Shown here: piece by piece, positions 33,351 through 42,833 of the stretch | Layout: each line of letters opens with the position of its first letter | Position numbering within the stretch: the first letter of the stretch is position 1 | The notes under the pieces: model-generated | Databases searched by the model: none | The model's input: only the letters and a program-made list of their open reading frames with translations | Told to the model about the DNA's origin: nothing | Origin: Acidimicrobiia bacterium | GTDB lineage: Bacteria; Actinomycetota; Acidimicrobiia; Acidimicrobiales; Aldehydirespiratoraceae | DNA: 64,000 nt | Direction: 5' to 3' | Assembly (NCBI GenBank): GCA_022820805.1 | Contig: JAJEEV010000016.1 | Coordinates: 1 to 64,000 of the forward strand | Translations under genes and position numbers: made by a program

Positions 33351-34891
33351 GCCGCCTCGCTCGCGTGTGCCGTGGAGGGTCTCAATGCCGAGGCCACCGC
33401 CGCCAGGACTGCAGCCAGCCCGCCCAACACGAGCACGGACCCGATGAGGGCCACCACGTTGAGCGCGATGCTGCCGTCGAGTGCGAGGGCCATGAGGTCG
33501 GGATCGTCGGCGATGAAACCGGAGATCAGGTCGGCCAGGACCAGCAACCCTCCGCCGCCGAACAGCAGCATGATCGCCGGGCGGGCGAGCTTCTGCTGCA
33601 GGGGGCCGAACAGCAGTTGGGGCCAGGTCCCCAGCGCAGCCACAGCCGCGATGAGGCCGGCGACGACCACGCCGTGGAACACGGACCACGTGACCGACGT
33701 CTCGAGCAGGTCGAGGGGCTCGATCACCCGCAGCGCCCCCACCAGGGCAGCCGCGCCGAGGAGCTTCAGCGCCGCGCCGGCACCGAGCACCCGGGCATCG
33801 AGGAGCCGGTCCCGCGTCTTCGACCCGCGCAGCACCAGCTCGCCGACCCCGCCGGCGGTGGCTACCACCGGCACGACGGCGGCCAGGCCGAACGCCACGT
33901 AGACCAGCCCGTCGCGGAGATCCTGGGGTGCGGTGAAGTAGTCCTGTGACCAGCCGCCCACCGCCAGCAGGCCGAACAGCCCGATCACGATGAGGATCGC
34001 CTCGGGGCGGCTGGAGCGCGAGCCGACTGACGCGCCGACCGCCTGGAAGATGATGCCGAGCACCGGCACGGCCATGGCGTAGACCGCGGGCTGCTCCACC
34101 AGCCAGTCGAGCTGGAGCCATATGTCGGGACTCTCGGGCCGGCCGAAGGCAATGGCCGGCCGGCCCCGCAAGTCGGCGTAGATGACGACGATGTTGGCGA
34201 TGGCCACGGGAAGCGAGAACAGCCAGACCGCGGCGGTCACCAGCATCGACCAGGAGAAGGGCGGCACGTCCAGCAGGCCCATGCCGGTCTGGCGCAGCGA
34301 GATCACGGTGGTGGCCACCACGATGGCGCCCAGAAGCAGTGCCACGATCACCATGCCCGTTCCGAGCAGCGTCAGGGCCATGGCGTCGCTCTCGTTGCCG
34401 GTCACGCCGTCGACCGCGCCCCAGCCCCCGCCGGCCAGCACCGACGCGACGACGATCACCGCACCGATCAGCCACGACCAGAACGAGGCCAGCGCGGCCC
34501 TGCCGAAGGCGACGTTTCGCGCTCCCACCTGGGACGGAACCACCGCCAGGGCCAGGCCGAGGAGCAGCGGCATCACCACCAGCAGCACGAACGACACCCG
34601 GTACAGCGTCCACAGCCGGAAGTAGGCGTTGAGGCCGCCGAACAGGTCGTCAGGAGCGACCGCGTCGGTGCGCCCGAAGGAGAGCAGCACGCCTATGACG
34701 GCCTTGCCCAAAGCCATCACCAGCGACGCGACCACGAAGAGCCGGCCCACGTGCGCCGCGTCGCTGGTCATGAACGGCTGGGCCAGCCCCCGAGGCGCTT
34801 CGAGCGCGCCCGCGGAGGACTCCGGCTCGACCGCGCCGTCAGTGTCGGCGGCAGCCTCCGATTCCGCGACGGGGGACTCGGTCAGCGTCAT
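33347..34891 (-). CDS. Degenerate COX1-like protein lacking most haem/copper ligands
   Basis: A 514-residue, roughly twelve-helix protein that aligns by eye with subunit I. HVGRLFVVASLVMALGKAV matches the first helix, and VMPLLLGLALAVVPSQVGARNVAF matches the MPLAAAFANYFIPLQIGARDVAF stretch of ctaD. But the ligands are gone: the haem a His of YTMHG is Y97, the HPEVY His is Q267 (QPAVY), the HH pair is Q316-D317 (WSQDYF), and the first His of AHFHY is V404; only H406 remains. The D-channel Asp is Asn and the HPEVY Glu is Ala. It cannot hold the normal O2-reducing centre. It is coupled to the COX3-like gene and lies in the aa3 operon, suggesting a structural, assembly or regulatory role. The first ~40 residues are an acidic, soluble lead. 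Confidence 0.8.
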   Translation of the reverse strand: MTLTESPVAESEAAADTDGAVEPESSAGALEAPRGLAQPFMTSDAAHVGRLFVVASLVMALGKAVIGVLLSFGRTDAVAPDDLFGGLNAYFRLWTLYRVSFVLLVVMPLLLGLALAVVPSQVGARNVAFGRAALASFWSWLIGAVIVVASVLAGGGWGAVDGVTGNESDAMALTLLGTGMVIVALLLGAIVVATTVISLRQTGMGLLDVPPFSWSMLVTAAVWLFSLPVAIANIVVIYADLRGRPAIAFGRPESPDIWLQLDWLVEQPAVYAMAVPVLGIIFQAVGASVGSRSSRPEAILIVIGLFGLLAVGGWSQDYFTAPQDLRDGLVYVAFGLAAVVPVVATAGGVGELVLRGSKTRDRLLDARVLGAGAALKLLGAAALVGALRVIEPLDLLETSVTWSVFHGVVVAGLIAAVAALGTWPQLLFGPLQQKLARPAIMLLFGGGGLLVLADLISGFIADDPDLMALALDGSIALNVVALIGSVLVLGGLAAVLAAVASALRPSTAHASEAA

Positions 34892-34941
34892 CGGGGGGCG
34901 ATGCTACACATTGATAATGGGGCCACCGACAATCGGCGTCG

Positions 34942-34979
34942 ACGCCGACCGATCGCTGCGAAGCGAGACGCGTCGGCGT
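34942..34979. terminator. Hairpin between ctaB and the COX1-like gene
   Basis: ACGCCGAC (34942-34949) pairs with GTCGGCGT (34972-34979); inside, TCGCT and AGCGA form a second stem on a GCGA loop. There is no T-tract. It lies in the 109-base gap between ctaB and the rest of the operon and might attenuate or process the transcript. Confidence 0.4.
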
Positions 34980-35000
34980 GGGGGAGGCGCGTCCTCATCG

Positions 35001-35897
35001 CTAGAGCCCGTTGCGGACCAGGACGTCGGCTGCGACTGCCCCGAAGAGCAGCACGATGTAGGCGTTCGACCAGCCGAAGAGCCGCATGGACCGGGCCGGG
35101 TCCGGGCGGCGCAGCACCGCGACGGCCAGCGCCAGGAAGCCCGCCCCCAGGACCAGCGCGGCGGCTGCGTACACCGCGCCCATCGACGCCACCGGCACCA
35201 GAGCCAGGGACAGGGCCCACAGTGCGACCGTGTAGGCGACGATGCGGCGGGCCGTCGCCCGCAACCCCGCCACGGCGGGAAGCATGGGCACGTCAGCGGC
35301 CTCGTAGTCGCTGCGGTAGCGGATGGCGAGAGCCCAGAAGTGGGGCGGCGTCCAGTAGAAGATCACCGCGAACAGCACGACCGGGGGCCAGTCGAGCGAT
35401 CCCGTGACCGCGGTCCAGCCCACGAGGGTCGGCACCGCTCCCGCCGCTCCGCCGATCACGATGTTGCGGATGGACGTCCGCTTGAGCCACAGCGAGTAGA
35501 CGAACACGTAGAACAGGGCGGCCGCAGCGGCCAGGGCGGCCGACAGCAGGTTCACGAAGGCCCACAGCCACACGAAGGATCCTGCGGTGAGCGCCACCGC
35601 GAAGGCGACCGCCTCGGTCGGGCGGACCGCGCCGGTGACGAGGGGCCGGTTGCGGGTCCGGTCCATCAGACGGTCGATGTCCCGATCGACGTACATGTTG
35701 AGCGCGTTGGCCCCGCCCGCGGCCATCGAGCCCCCCACGATGGTGGCCGCCATGAGCCACAGCGACGGAAGGCCCCGCTCGGCCAGAATCATCGACGGGA
35801 CCGTGGTGACGAGCAGCAACTCGACGATGCGCGGCTTCGTCAGCGCCACGAAGGCCGCAGCACGGGCGCGGCGGGGCGCGGCCAGAGTTCCGGTCAC
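35001..35897 (-). CDS. ctaB: Protoheme IX farnesyltransferase
   Basis: A 298-residue UbiA-type prenyltransferase that converts haem B to haem O, the step before haem A. The first Asp-rich motif is [15 protein letters not shown], and the second region includes [14 protein letters not shown]. Nine hydrophobic helices are visible. It is transcribed towards the oxidase genes and divergent from ctaA, so haem A supply and oxidase genes share one locus. The start ATG at 35897 gives the normal length. Confidence 0.94.
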   Translation of the reverse strand: MTGTLAAPRRARAAAFVALTKPRIVELLLVTTVPSMILAERGLPSLWLMAATIVGGSMAAGGANALNMYVDRDIDRLMDRTRNRPLVTGAVRPTEAVAFAVALTAGSFVWLWAFVNLLSAALAAAAALFYVFVYSLWLKRTSIRNIVIGGAAGAVPTLVGWTAVTGSLDWPPVVLFAVIFYWTPPHFWALAIRYRSDYEAADVPMLPAVAGLRATARRIVAYTVALWALSLALVPVASMGAVYAAAALVLGAGFLALAVAVLRRPDPARSMRLFGWSNAYIVLLFGAVAADVLVRNGL

Positions 35898-35990
35898 ATC
35901 GGCAGGCTACGACCATGCGGCTCCGGTATGACAGCCGGACGGGGTTTCTGACGGATTCCGCCCCCCGAGTTTTGGCCGTACGATCGGTGT

Positions 35991-36905
35991 GTGGCCCCGC
36001 CCACATACGCCCGGCTCACGCGGTTCGCGCTTTGGGCCCTCGCAACCATCGTCGTGACCGGTGCCGCGGTGCGCCTCACAGGCTCGGGCCTGGGGTGCGA
36101 GGACTGGCCCACCTGCTCCGAGGACCGCTTCGTCGCCGACCTCGAGTACCACGCCATGATCGAGTTCTTGAACCGGCTGTTCACCGGCGTGGTCGCGCTC
36201 GCGGTGATCGCGGCCGTCCTGGGCTCCTGGGCGAGGCGGCCGAGGCGGCGCGACCTGACAATCCTGTCGCTGGGGCTGGTGGCCGGGGTCCTGGCCCAGG
36301 TCGTGCTGGGGGCACTGCTGGTGAGGACCGAGCTGGACCCCCGATTCACGATGGGGCACTTCCTGCTGTCGATGGTGCTGCTGTGGAATGCGGCCCTGCT
36401 GGACGTGCGTGCCCGCCACGACGCCCCCGAGAGCGGCGGCGGCCGGACCGTCGACCCGCGGACCAGGCTCATGCTCCGGGCGGTGCTGGCCGTGGGAGCG
36501 GTCCTGCTGGTGACCGGAACCCTCGTCACGGGGGCCGGGCCCCACGCCGGCGACAGCCGGGCCGAGCGGCTCCCGCTGCTGGTGCAGGAGGTGGCCCGGG
36601 TCCACGGCATCGTCGCCATGTCCCTGCTGGCGCTGGTGGTGTGGACGTGGTGGCGCCTGCGCAGCGCCGGGGCGCCGGTGCAGGCCCGGATGGGCCGGGT
36701 GGCGCTGCTGCTGGTCGCGCAGGGTGCGGTCGGCTACACGCAGTACTTCACCGGAGTTCCCGCCCTGCTGGTCGGGATCCACGTCGCTCTGGCCTCGGTC
36801 GCCTGGATCGAGATCGTCAAGTCGGTCCACGGGCCGTCGTCGGCGGAGGTCAGGGCGCCGGGCTACCGGGCCGGCGGAGCCGCGATGGCCGGGGCCAGGC
36901 CATGA
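35991..36905 (+). CDS. ctaA: Haem A synthase
   Basis: A 304-residue, eight-helix enzyme that oxidises haem O to haem A. The extracellular cysteine pair is in CEDWPTC, and the haem-ligand histidines are in [28 protein letters not shown] and GIHVALASV. The Glu of AMIEFLNR is the conserved catalytic residue. The start is a GTG at 35991, 93 bases from divergent ctaB, so the two share a control region. The stop overlaps the clpS start (ATGA). Confidence 0.93.
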   Translation: MAPPTYARLTRFALWALATIVVTGAAVRLTGSGLGCEDWPTCSEDRFVADLEYHAMIEFLNRLFTGVVALAVIAAVLGSWARRPRRRDLTILSLGLVAGVLAQVVLGALLVRTELDPRFTMGHFLLSMVLLWNAALLDVRARHDAPESGGGRTVDPRTRLMLRAVLAVGAVLLVTGTLVTGAGPHAGDSRAERLPLLVQEVARVHGIVAMSLLALVVWTWWRLRSAGAPVQARMGRVALLLVAQGAVGYTQYFTGVPALLVGIHVALASVAWIEIVKSVHGPSSAEVRAPGYRAGGAAMAGARP

Positions 36906-37228
36906 GGCCGCATCCGGCCACCCTCGCGGCGCCGGTGATGACGTCGCCGGTGACCGCGCCGGTCAAGGATCCCGTCGACGAGACCGACCGCCGTCCCGAT
37001 CTGCCGTGGAAGGTGATCGTGCTCGACGACCCGGTCAACCTGATGTCCTACGTCACCTACGTGTTCCGCAAGCTGTTCGGCTACTCGCAGCAGAAGGCCC
37101 ATCGCCTGATGATGCAGGTCCACACCGAGGGCAAGGCCGTGGTGGCGTCGGGGCAGAAGGAGAAGGCCGAGTTCGACGTCTACCGGCTGCACGAGCACGG
37201 CCTGTGGGCGATCCTCGAGCAGGACTGA
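36902..37228 (+). CDS. clpS: ATP-dependent Clp protease adaptor ClpS
   Basis: A 108-residue adaptor that delivers N-degron substrates to ClpC/ClpA with ClpP. The disordered Pro/Thr-rich N-terminus is about 35 residues. The core is [19 protein letters not shown], then [17 protein letters not shown], with residues of the N-degron pocket (Asn-Leu-Met, the Met-x-x-Val-His). The ATG at 36902 overlaps the ctaA stop; longer frames upstream are shadow. The DUF2017 gene follows, the usual actinobacterial pair. Confidence 0.9.
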   Translation: MRPHPATLAAPVMTSPVTAPVKDPVDETDRRPDLPWKVIVLDDPVNLMSYVTYVFRKLFGYSQQKAHRLMMQVHTEGKAVVASGQKEKAEFDVYRLHEHGLWAILEQD

Positions 37229-37236
37229 GGATCTCG

Positions 37237-37725
37237 ATGCCACGTGGGAAGTTCAGGCCCGGCCCCGACGGCATCGTCGTGGCACTGCGCCACGAGGAAC
37301 GCTCCGGCCTCGCCTCGATCCTCGAGCAGTTCCGGCAGCTGCTGGTGGGGGGCAAGGATCCCTCCCTGCTCCGCTTCCAGCCGCCCGTGCACATTCACGA
37401 CCGCCAAGCCTCCGAGGAGTTCTGGGAGATGACCGGCGACTCGCTGCTGCGACATCGCCTGGAGGCGATCGACACCGTCGAGGCCACCCTGGGCGGCGCA
37501 CCGCTGGACGACGATGGAGTGGCGGCCTGGATGCAGACCGTCAACAGCGTGCGGCTCTTTCTGGGGAACACCCTCGAAGTGGGCGCGGCCACCTTCAACC
37601 CGCCCACCGAGGGCGATCATCCCCAGAAGGCGGCCAGGTACGTGCTCTACGAATGGCTCGGCGGGCTGCTCGACGAGCTCGTGACGGTCGCGGCCACCGA
37701 CCTCCCGCCCGGCACCGACGACTGA
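37237..37725 (+). CDS. DUF2017 family protein
   Basis: A 162-residue soluble protein. It resembles the DUF2017 proteins that follow clpS in actinobacteria: DPSLLRFQPPVHIHDRQASEEFW, then MQTVNSVRLFLG and YVLYEWLGGLLDELV. The function is unknown; its conserved place next to clpS suggests a role in Clp proteolysis. The start ATG at 37237 lies eight bases after the clpS stop. Confidence 0.85.
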   Translation: MPRGKFRPGPDGIVVALRHEERSGLASILEQFRQLLVGGKDPSLLRFQPPVHIHDRQASEEFWEMTGDSLLRHRLEAIDTVEATLGGAPLDDDGVAAWMQTVNSVRLFLGNTLEVGAATFNPPTEGDHPQKAARYVLYEWLGGLLDELVTVAATDLPPGTDD

Positions 37726-37839
37726 GACGGGCTCCGGCTCCGGCGCCGACCCGCCAGACCGTATGATTCTGAGGGCTGGAGAGTCCATGGGCCTGGGGGT
37801 CTCCCCAGTGACGCGAGCCCGGGCGAGGAAGGTCTAGCA

Positions 37840-38922
37840 ATGCCAGTCCGGGGTGATGCCGCTCCCGACACCGAACTGCCTTCAGCGTTCCCCGAGGGGT
37901 GGTACTTCATCGCCGCACGGAAGGCTCTGGAGAAGGCGAAGCTCATTCGCAAGACTTGGATGGGCACCGAGATCGTCGTCTGGGGCGACACCACCGGGCA
38001 GGTCTGCGTAGCGGAGGCCTACTGCCCGCACCTTGGGGCCGATCTGGGACCGGCCACAGGCGGGCGGGTGCGGGGCGACCGGCTCGTCTGCCCGTTCCAC
38101 GGATTCGAGTACGAGGCCAGCGGCCAATGCGTCGCGACTCCGTTCGCTCCCCCGGTCAGGGCGGCGCGGCTGCGGGTGTTCGAGACCAGGGACATCGCCG
38201 GCATGATCTTCGCCTGGTGGGGGGCCGGGGGAAGGGCACCGCAGTGGGACCTGCCTGCGAAGTCGCCGGACCAGACCGGTTGGAGCGGCCTGCACATCTG
38301 GACCTCGCGTTTTGCCGGCCATCCCCAGGAAACCACGGAGAACTCGGTGGACCTGGCGCACCTGCGCTACGTCCACGGCTACGACAGCGTGAGCCGCGTC
38401 GGGCCGATGTCCGTGGACGGGCATGTGCTGGTGAGCGACTTCGACTTCGCCACCACCCGGGACGTCACCCGGATCGCTTCCATCGACCTCGAGGTCTCCG
38501 CCAGGACACTCGTCGTCGGCTTGGGCTACTCGTTCGTGGACATACGGGAGCACACCATCGGTCTGGACATGCGCCTATGGATCCTGGCGACGCCGGTTGA
38601 CGGCACGCTCATCGACCTGTCGGTGGTCTCGCAGGCGGGAGAGATCCGCAATCCGAACCGCCGGATCGCGGGGCTGGGGTTCCTCCCGGTGAAGCTGCGG
38701 GCCCCCATCATGAACAGGATCATGGCGTCCTTCGAGCGGCGGGACGTGCTGCAGGACGTGCCGATCTGGAGCGCCAAGCGCTACCGGTCCGGCCCCCGTC
38801 TGGCCCGCTCCGACGGCGAGATCATGGCCTATCGCTCCTACTGCGCCCAGTTCTATCCCGATCCGCTGGACTCCGCCGGCGCCGACACCGTCGTCAACCT
38901 GCGGGCAGCCGGCGACCGGTAG
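37840..38922 (+). CDS. Rieske non-haem iron oxygenase
   Basis: A 360-residue oxygenase subunit. The Rieske [2Fe-2S] ligands are C62-P-H64 and C84-PFH87. The mononuclear iron site reads N168-SVD171-LAH174-LRYVH179, a perfect N-x2-D-x2-H-x4-H pattern. The form is close to KshA (3-ketosteroid 9-alpha-hydroxylase) and related sterol or lipid Rieske oxygenases, which work with a separate ferredoxin reductase not encoded here. It is the first of three genes in the same direction, before an FAD oxidoreductase and an MMPL transporter, with a P450 gene convergent. This suggests a hydrophobic substrate such as a sterol, terpenoid or lipid. Confidence 0.85.
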   Translation: MPVRGDAAPDTELPSAFPEGWYFIAARKALEKAKLIRKTWMGTEIVVWGDTTGQVCVAEAYCPHLGADLGPATGGRVRGDRLVCPFHGFEYEASGQCVATPFAPPVRAARLRVFETRDIAGMIFAWWGAGGRAPQWDLPAKSPDQTGWSGLHIWTSRFAGHPQETTENSVDLAHLRYVHGYDSVSRVGPMSVDGHVLVSDFDFATTRDVTRIASIDLEVSARTLVVGLGYSFVDIREHTIGLDMRLWILATPVDGTLIDLSVVSQAGEIRNPNRRIAGLGFLPVKLRAPIMNRIMASFERRDVLQDVPIWSAKRYRSGPRLARSDGEIMAYRSYCAQFYPDPLDSAGADTVVNLRAAGDR

Positions 38923-38943
38923 GAACCCGGCGTTTCGCAGACG

Positions 38944-40332
38944 ATGACCACCGACGCGACGGGTTCACGGCCGCGGCGAATCGCAATCATCGGTGGTGGT
39001 GTCTCGGGGCTGGGCGCGGCATGGGCCCTGCATCATCATCCCGACCGGTTCGACTTCCGGCTGTTCGAGGCGAATGAGCAACTGGGCGGGAATGCAGTCA
39101 CCGTCGACATGCCACAGGACGATGGTGGATCGATTCCCTTCGACATCTCGGTTACCGCCTGCATCCCCTCCGTCTACGACCACATCCTGTTGTTGATGGA
39201 GAGGTTCGGCATTGACCTGATCGACACCAGATTCAGCTACAGCGTCAAGTACGGCGGCAGGATCTATGCCCACGACTTCGACTCCGAAATCAGAGAGCAA
39301 CTGCAACCGGAGATCGAGAGATTCCAGCGTCTATTGCACTGTCTGAAGCAGTTCGGGTGGCTGACGCGTTCGCATTCCAAGTTTCTCAACGCCATCAATC
39401 CCTTCAATTACATCAGCATGGGCACCGTGTTGAATCTGGGCGGATTCTCCGGCGACTTCAGGTACAAGATCCTCAAACCCATGTTCGTCAACTTTCTGAT
39501 GGCGACGAACGTGTTCGACATGCCGGCCGCCCTCTTCGCGCGGTACCTCGAGTTCTTCGACATCGAGTCGGCGACTCCGATGCAGACCTGGGACCAGGGA
39601 ACGCGGCGGATCTACGAACGTCTCTCGGCCGGCTTCGGTGACCGGATCTACCTCAACCGGCCTGTTCAGAAGGTGTATCGGTCGGAGTCCCGTGTCGTGG
39701 TCGAGGACGCCGGGGGCGTGCGAGAGACCTTCGACGACGTGATCTTCGCTTGCAACGCGAACCAGACGCTGATGATCCTGGACAAGCCCACGAGCCTCGA
39801 GCGCCATCTGCTGTCGTCGATCCGTTACGAGAGCGAACTCCACAACCACACCATCGTCCACTCCGACTCGTCCGTCCTGCCCGACAACGAGGTGAAGCCC
39901 CTCACGACCCGCAGCAACCACATCGAGCAGTACGGGGCGAGACCGGACAATTATGAGATCACCTACATCATGCACAACCAGCAACCATGGGCGAATCGAT
40001 CCGACAAGCCCTGCCTGGTCACCTACAACCCGATCAGTTCCATAGACGAGGAAAAGGTCGTCAAGAAGTGGTGGTTCCAGCACATCGTCCATGACGTGCG
40101 CCATGTGGCGGTGTCAGTCAATCTGTTCCGATTCGTGCAGGGAAAGAGGAGAACGTGGCACTGCGGTGCTCACACTCTGATCAACAGCCAGGAGACCTGC
40201 TTCGTGACCGGGCTGGCCGCCGCTCGGCAGTTGGGAGCGGACTACCCGTTCAATGAACCCCACGCGAAGCGAGCATTCAACTATTACGGAAGCATCCTGT
40301 ACGGCGGTCGATTCCGACGAGTAGCGCACTGA
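38944..40332 (+). CDS. FAD-dependent amine-oxidase-like oxidoreductase
   Basis: A 462-residue flavoprotein. The FAD motif is IAIIGGGVSGLGAAWAL, followed by LFEANEQLGGNAVTVDM. The closing FAD region is FVTGLAAARQLGAD-like at the C-terminus. It resembles the NAD/FAD-binding proteins found beside cyclopropane-fatty-acid synthases and carotenoid or squalene desaturase-type enzymes, which act on lipids. By eye it is less GC-rich than its neighbours, with more Asn, Tyr and Ile codons, so recent transfer is possible. The gene starts 21 bases after the Rieske gene and ends 14 before the transporter gene, so all three are likely one operon. Confidence 0.78.
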   Translation: MTTDATGSRPRRIAIIGGGVSGLGAAWALHHHPDRFDFRLFEANEQLGGNAVTVDMPQDDGGSIPFDISVTACIPSVYDHILLLMERFGIDLIDTRFSYSVKYGGRIYAHDFDSEIREQLQPEIERFQRLLHCLKQFGWLTRSHSKFLNAINPFNYISMGTVLNLGGFSGDFRYKILKPMFVNFLMATNVFDMPAALFARYLEFFDIESATPMQTWDQGTRRIYERLSAGFGDRIYLNRPVQKVYRSESRVVVEDAGGVRETFDDVIFACNANQTLMILDKPTSLERHLLSSIRYESELHNHTIVHSDSSVLPDNEVKPLTTRSNHIEQYGARPDNYEITYIMHNQQPWANRSDKPCLVTYNPISSIDEEKVVKKWWFQHIVHDVRHVAVSVNLFRFVQGKRRTWHCGAHTLINSQETCFVTGLAAARQLGADYPFNEPHAKRAFNYYGSILYGGRFRRVAH

Positions 40333-40346
40333 TACAGTGACCCGCC

Positions 40347-42833
40347 ATGAGCCGCCTGCTCGATAGGTTCAGCCGGCTGGTAACAGCCCGCCCGGCCATC
40401 ACGCTTCTCGTTCTCCTGTTGATCACCGTCGGACTGGCTGCGGGGGCGACACGGCGCGCCCCTCCGGTTGAAGGGGCCTCGCTGGAATTCCTTCCCCCTG
40501 GGAGCGCCATCGCCACCGCAGTGGACGAGCTCGACGAGTTCTTCGGGGCGTCCAGCGACGTCAGCGTGGTGACCCTCGTCTTCCGCGGCGACGCGCTCAC
40601 GCCCGGTGGGCTCGCCCAGATGGACGCCCTGCTCGACGGCATCCTCGCCCGGCCCGACGTGGCGGCGCTGCTGGCGCCGGCCGATCCGCTCATTGCGCCC
40701 TCGTTGCTGATCGAGGCCGCGGGCGGGCTCGACGCTGCATCGGTCACGCAGGCAGAGATCGACTCCCTCTCGGGAATGCCCGAGATCGGTGGCGCACTGG
40801 CCGCGATGGGAGGGATCGACTCGGACGGCACTCCGATCACCATCGCCAACATCCGTCTGCTCAACACCGGCGACACGAGAGTCCAGGACGCAGAACGGCG
40901 AATCAGCGAGCTGGCGGCCGACTCGACCGGCCCGCTGCGAGTGAGCAGCCTGTCGCCTGTAGTGATCGAGGACGAGTACACCGAGGCGATAGAGACGGGG
41001 ATGGCGCCGCTGGTCGGGTTGGCGCTGCTGCTGATCGCGGTGCTGATCGTGCTCTTCCTGCGAACGTTCTCAGATCTGGTTCTCACACTCACAGGTCTCG
41101 TCTTCTCGCTGGTCTGGATCGTTGGAGCGGAGGGGTGGCTCGGGCCCAACGCGCTCGGTTGGATCGGTCCTCCGAGCTCGCTCACAACCATGGTGCCGAT
41201 CATCGTCATCAGCCTCACGGTGGACTATGCGATCCAGGCGGTCTCGCATTACCGGGAACTGCGAGCCGACGGCGAGCCGGTGCTCCAGGCAGTCCGGACG
41301 GGTCTGCGAAACGTCGCCATCCCGTTGACGCTGGCGGCCGTCACAACCATCGCGAGCTTCCTCGCCACCTTGTTCTCCCCGATCGACGTGATCGGCGACT
41401 TCGGCATCGTGGCGGGGCTGGGCGTCGGATTGAGCCTGATCGTCATGCTCACGCTGGTCCCGGCCGGACGGACGATCGTCGACCGGCGGCGCGAGGCCCG
41501 CGGCAAGTTGAAGCCGCCCCGTCCGGTTTCGGGCGCGCTGCCCGGGATCGACCGGGTGGCGAGGGTCCTCGGCGCGAGCGTGGCCCGGCGGCCGGCTCCC
41601 TATCTCATCGCGGTGCTGGCTGTGACGATCGCATTCGGGGTCGCAGCCACAGGACTCCACTCGGAGTTCAGCGTCCGCGACATCCTTCCCCGGGACGGGC
41701 ACGTGATGAACGACATGGAGAGCCTCGACGCAGCCGTCGGCGGGTCGACGGAGTTGGCCAGCGTGCTGGTGAGAGCCGAGGTCACCGAGACCCGCACCCT
41801 CCTGAACGTGCAGGATCTCAGCAGGGCCTTCGCCGATCCGCACCGCCGCCCCCGGGCGGCTGCAGGACCGATGGAAGCGTCGTATGTGTCCCTTCTGCGC
41901 GACTGGACCCACGACAGCTCCGAACCGGGCGACAGGTACGACCCTGAACTGGCCGCCCTCTTTACCGAGGCCTCGGCTGGGGTGGAACTCGATCCGGCCC
42001 TCATGCAGGAGTTCCTGGACCGGCTCGGGACGATTGAGCCGGCATTGACCCACCTGCTGGACAACGATCCCGGCGGCGTCGACGCGATCCTGCTCCAGTT
42101 CCCGACCTACACCGATGATCCCGGAGCCACCGCAGTACTCCAGGAGGAGATCGAGGCGCTGTGGTCCGGTGACGACCACGCCATCACGGCGACCTCGACG
42201 AGTGTCCTGTCAGTCACCGTCACCGACCAGATCACATCCCGTCAGACGGAGGCGATCACCTCGACCGTCGCGGCGGCCCTCGGCATTCTCATTCTCTTCT
42301 TCTGGCTCACGCTGCGCCGGCCAATGCTGGGGATCATCGCGGTGGGACCGATCGTGCTCGTCCTCATCTGGATCCTGGGCACGATGGCGCTGCTGAACAT
42401 CCCCTACGGGCTGATCACCTCGATCATCACGGCGCTGTCCATCGGGATCGGGGTGGACTACACCATCCATGTCATCCACCGCTACCGGGAGGAGTTCGCC
42501 AGAGTACGCAACCCGGAGCAAGCGGCGATCCGTACCCTCGAAACCACCGGTTCGGCTCTGCTGGGCTCGGCCCTGACCACGGCGCTCGGGTTCGGGGTGC
42601 TGATCTTCTCGCCACTGGCAGGTACGCAGCAGTTCGGCATCACCGCCGCAATCGCCATCGCCTACTCGCTGCTCGTCTCCATCCTGGTGGTACCGCCGGC
42701 GATGACCGTGTGGGGCGCCTACGAGAACATGCGACTGCGCTCAACGGTGCAGCGCATGTGGGACGACCTCGACGTGGCCGTCGAGGAGATCCATCAACGC
42801 CACGCCCGGGAGCAGGGCGCGTCAGACGGGTAG
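40347..42833 (+). CDS. MMPL/RND family lipid or hydrophobe transporter
   Basis: An 828-residue RND-superfamily protein with two matching halves. Each begins with one membrane helix (residues about 17-35 and 417-435), then an extracytoplasmic domain and five helices. TM4-like motifs are SLTVDYAIQAVSHYRE and GIGVDYTIHVIHRYREE, whose Asp-Tyr pairs are the proton-relay residues of MmpL proteins. Such proteins export lipids, hopanoids or other hydrophobic products with the proton gradient. It is the third gene of the Rieske operon, so it probably exports or recycles the oxidised product. Its stop overlaps the convergent P450 gene by 12 bases. Confidence 0.88.
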   Translation: MSRLLDRFSRLVTARPAITLLVLLLITVGLAAGATRRAPPVEGASLEFLPPGSAIATAVDELDEFFGASSDVSVVTLVFRGDALTPGGLAQMDALLDGILARPDVAALLAPADPLIAPSLLIEAAGGLDAASVTQAEIDSLSGMPEIGGALAAMGGIDSDGTPITIANIRLLNTGDTRVQDAERRISELAADSTGPLRVSSLSPVVIEDEYTEAIETGMAPLVGLALLLIAVLIVLFLRTFSDLVLTLTGLVFSLVWIVGAEGWLGPNALGWIGPPSSLTTMVPIIVISLTVDYAIQAVSHYRELRADGEPVLQAVRTGLRNVAIPLTLAAVTTIASFLATLFSPIDVIGDFGIVAGLGVGLSLIVMLTLVPAGRTIVDRRREARGKLKPPRPVSGALPGIDRVARVLGASVARRPAPYLIAVLAVTIAFGVAATGLHSEFSVRDILPRDGHVMNDMESLDAAVGGSTELASVLVRAEVTETRTLLNVQDLSRAFADPHRRPRAAAGPMEASYVSLLRDWTHDSSEPGDRYDPELAALFTEASAGVELDPALMQEFLDRLGTIEPALTHLLDNDPGGVDAILLQFPTYTDDPGATAVLQEEIEALWSGDDHAITATSTSVLSVTVTDQITSRQTEAITSTVAAALGILILFFWLTLRRPMLGIIAVGPIVLVLIWILGTMALLNIPYGLITSIITALSIGIGVDYTIHVIHRYREEFARVRNPEQAAIRTLETTGSALLGSALTTALGFGVLIFSPLAGTQQFGITAAIAIAYSLLVSILVVPPAMTVWGAYENMRLRSTVQRMWDDLDVAVEEIHQRHAREQGASDG

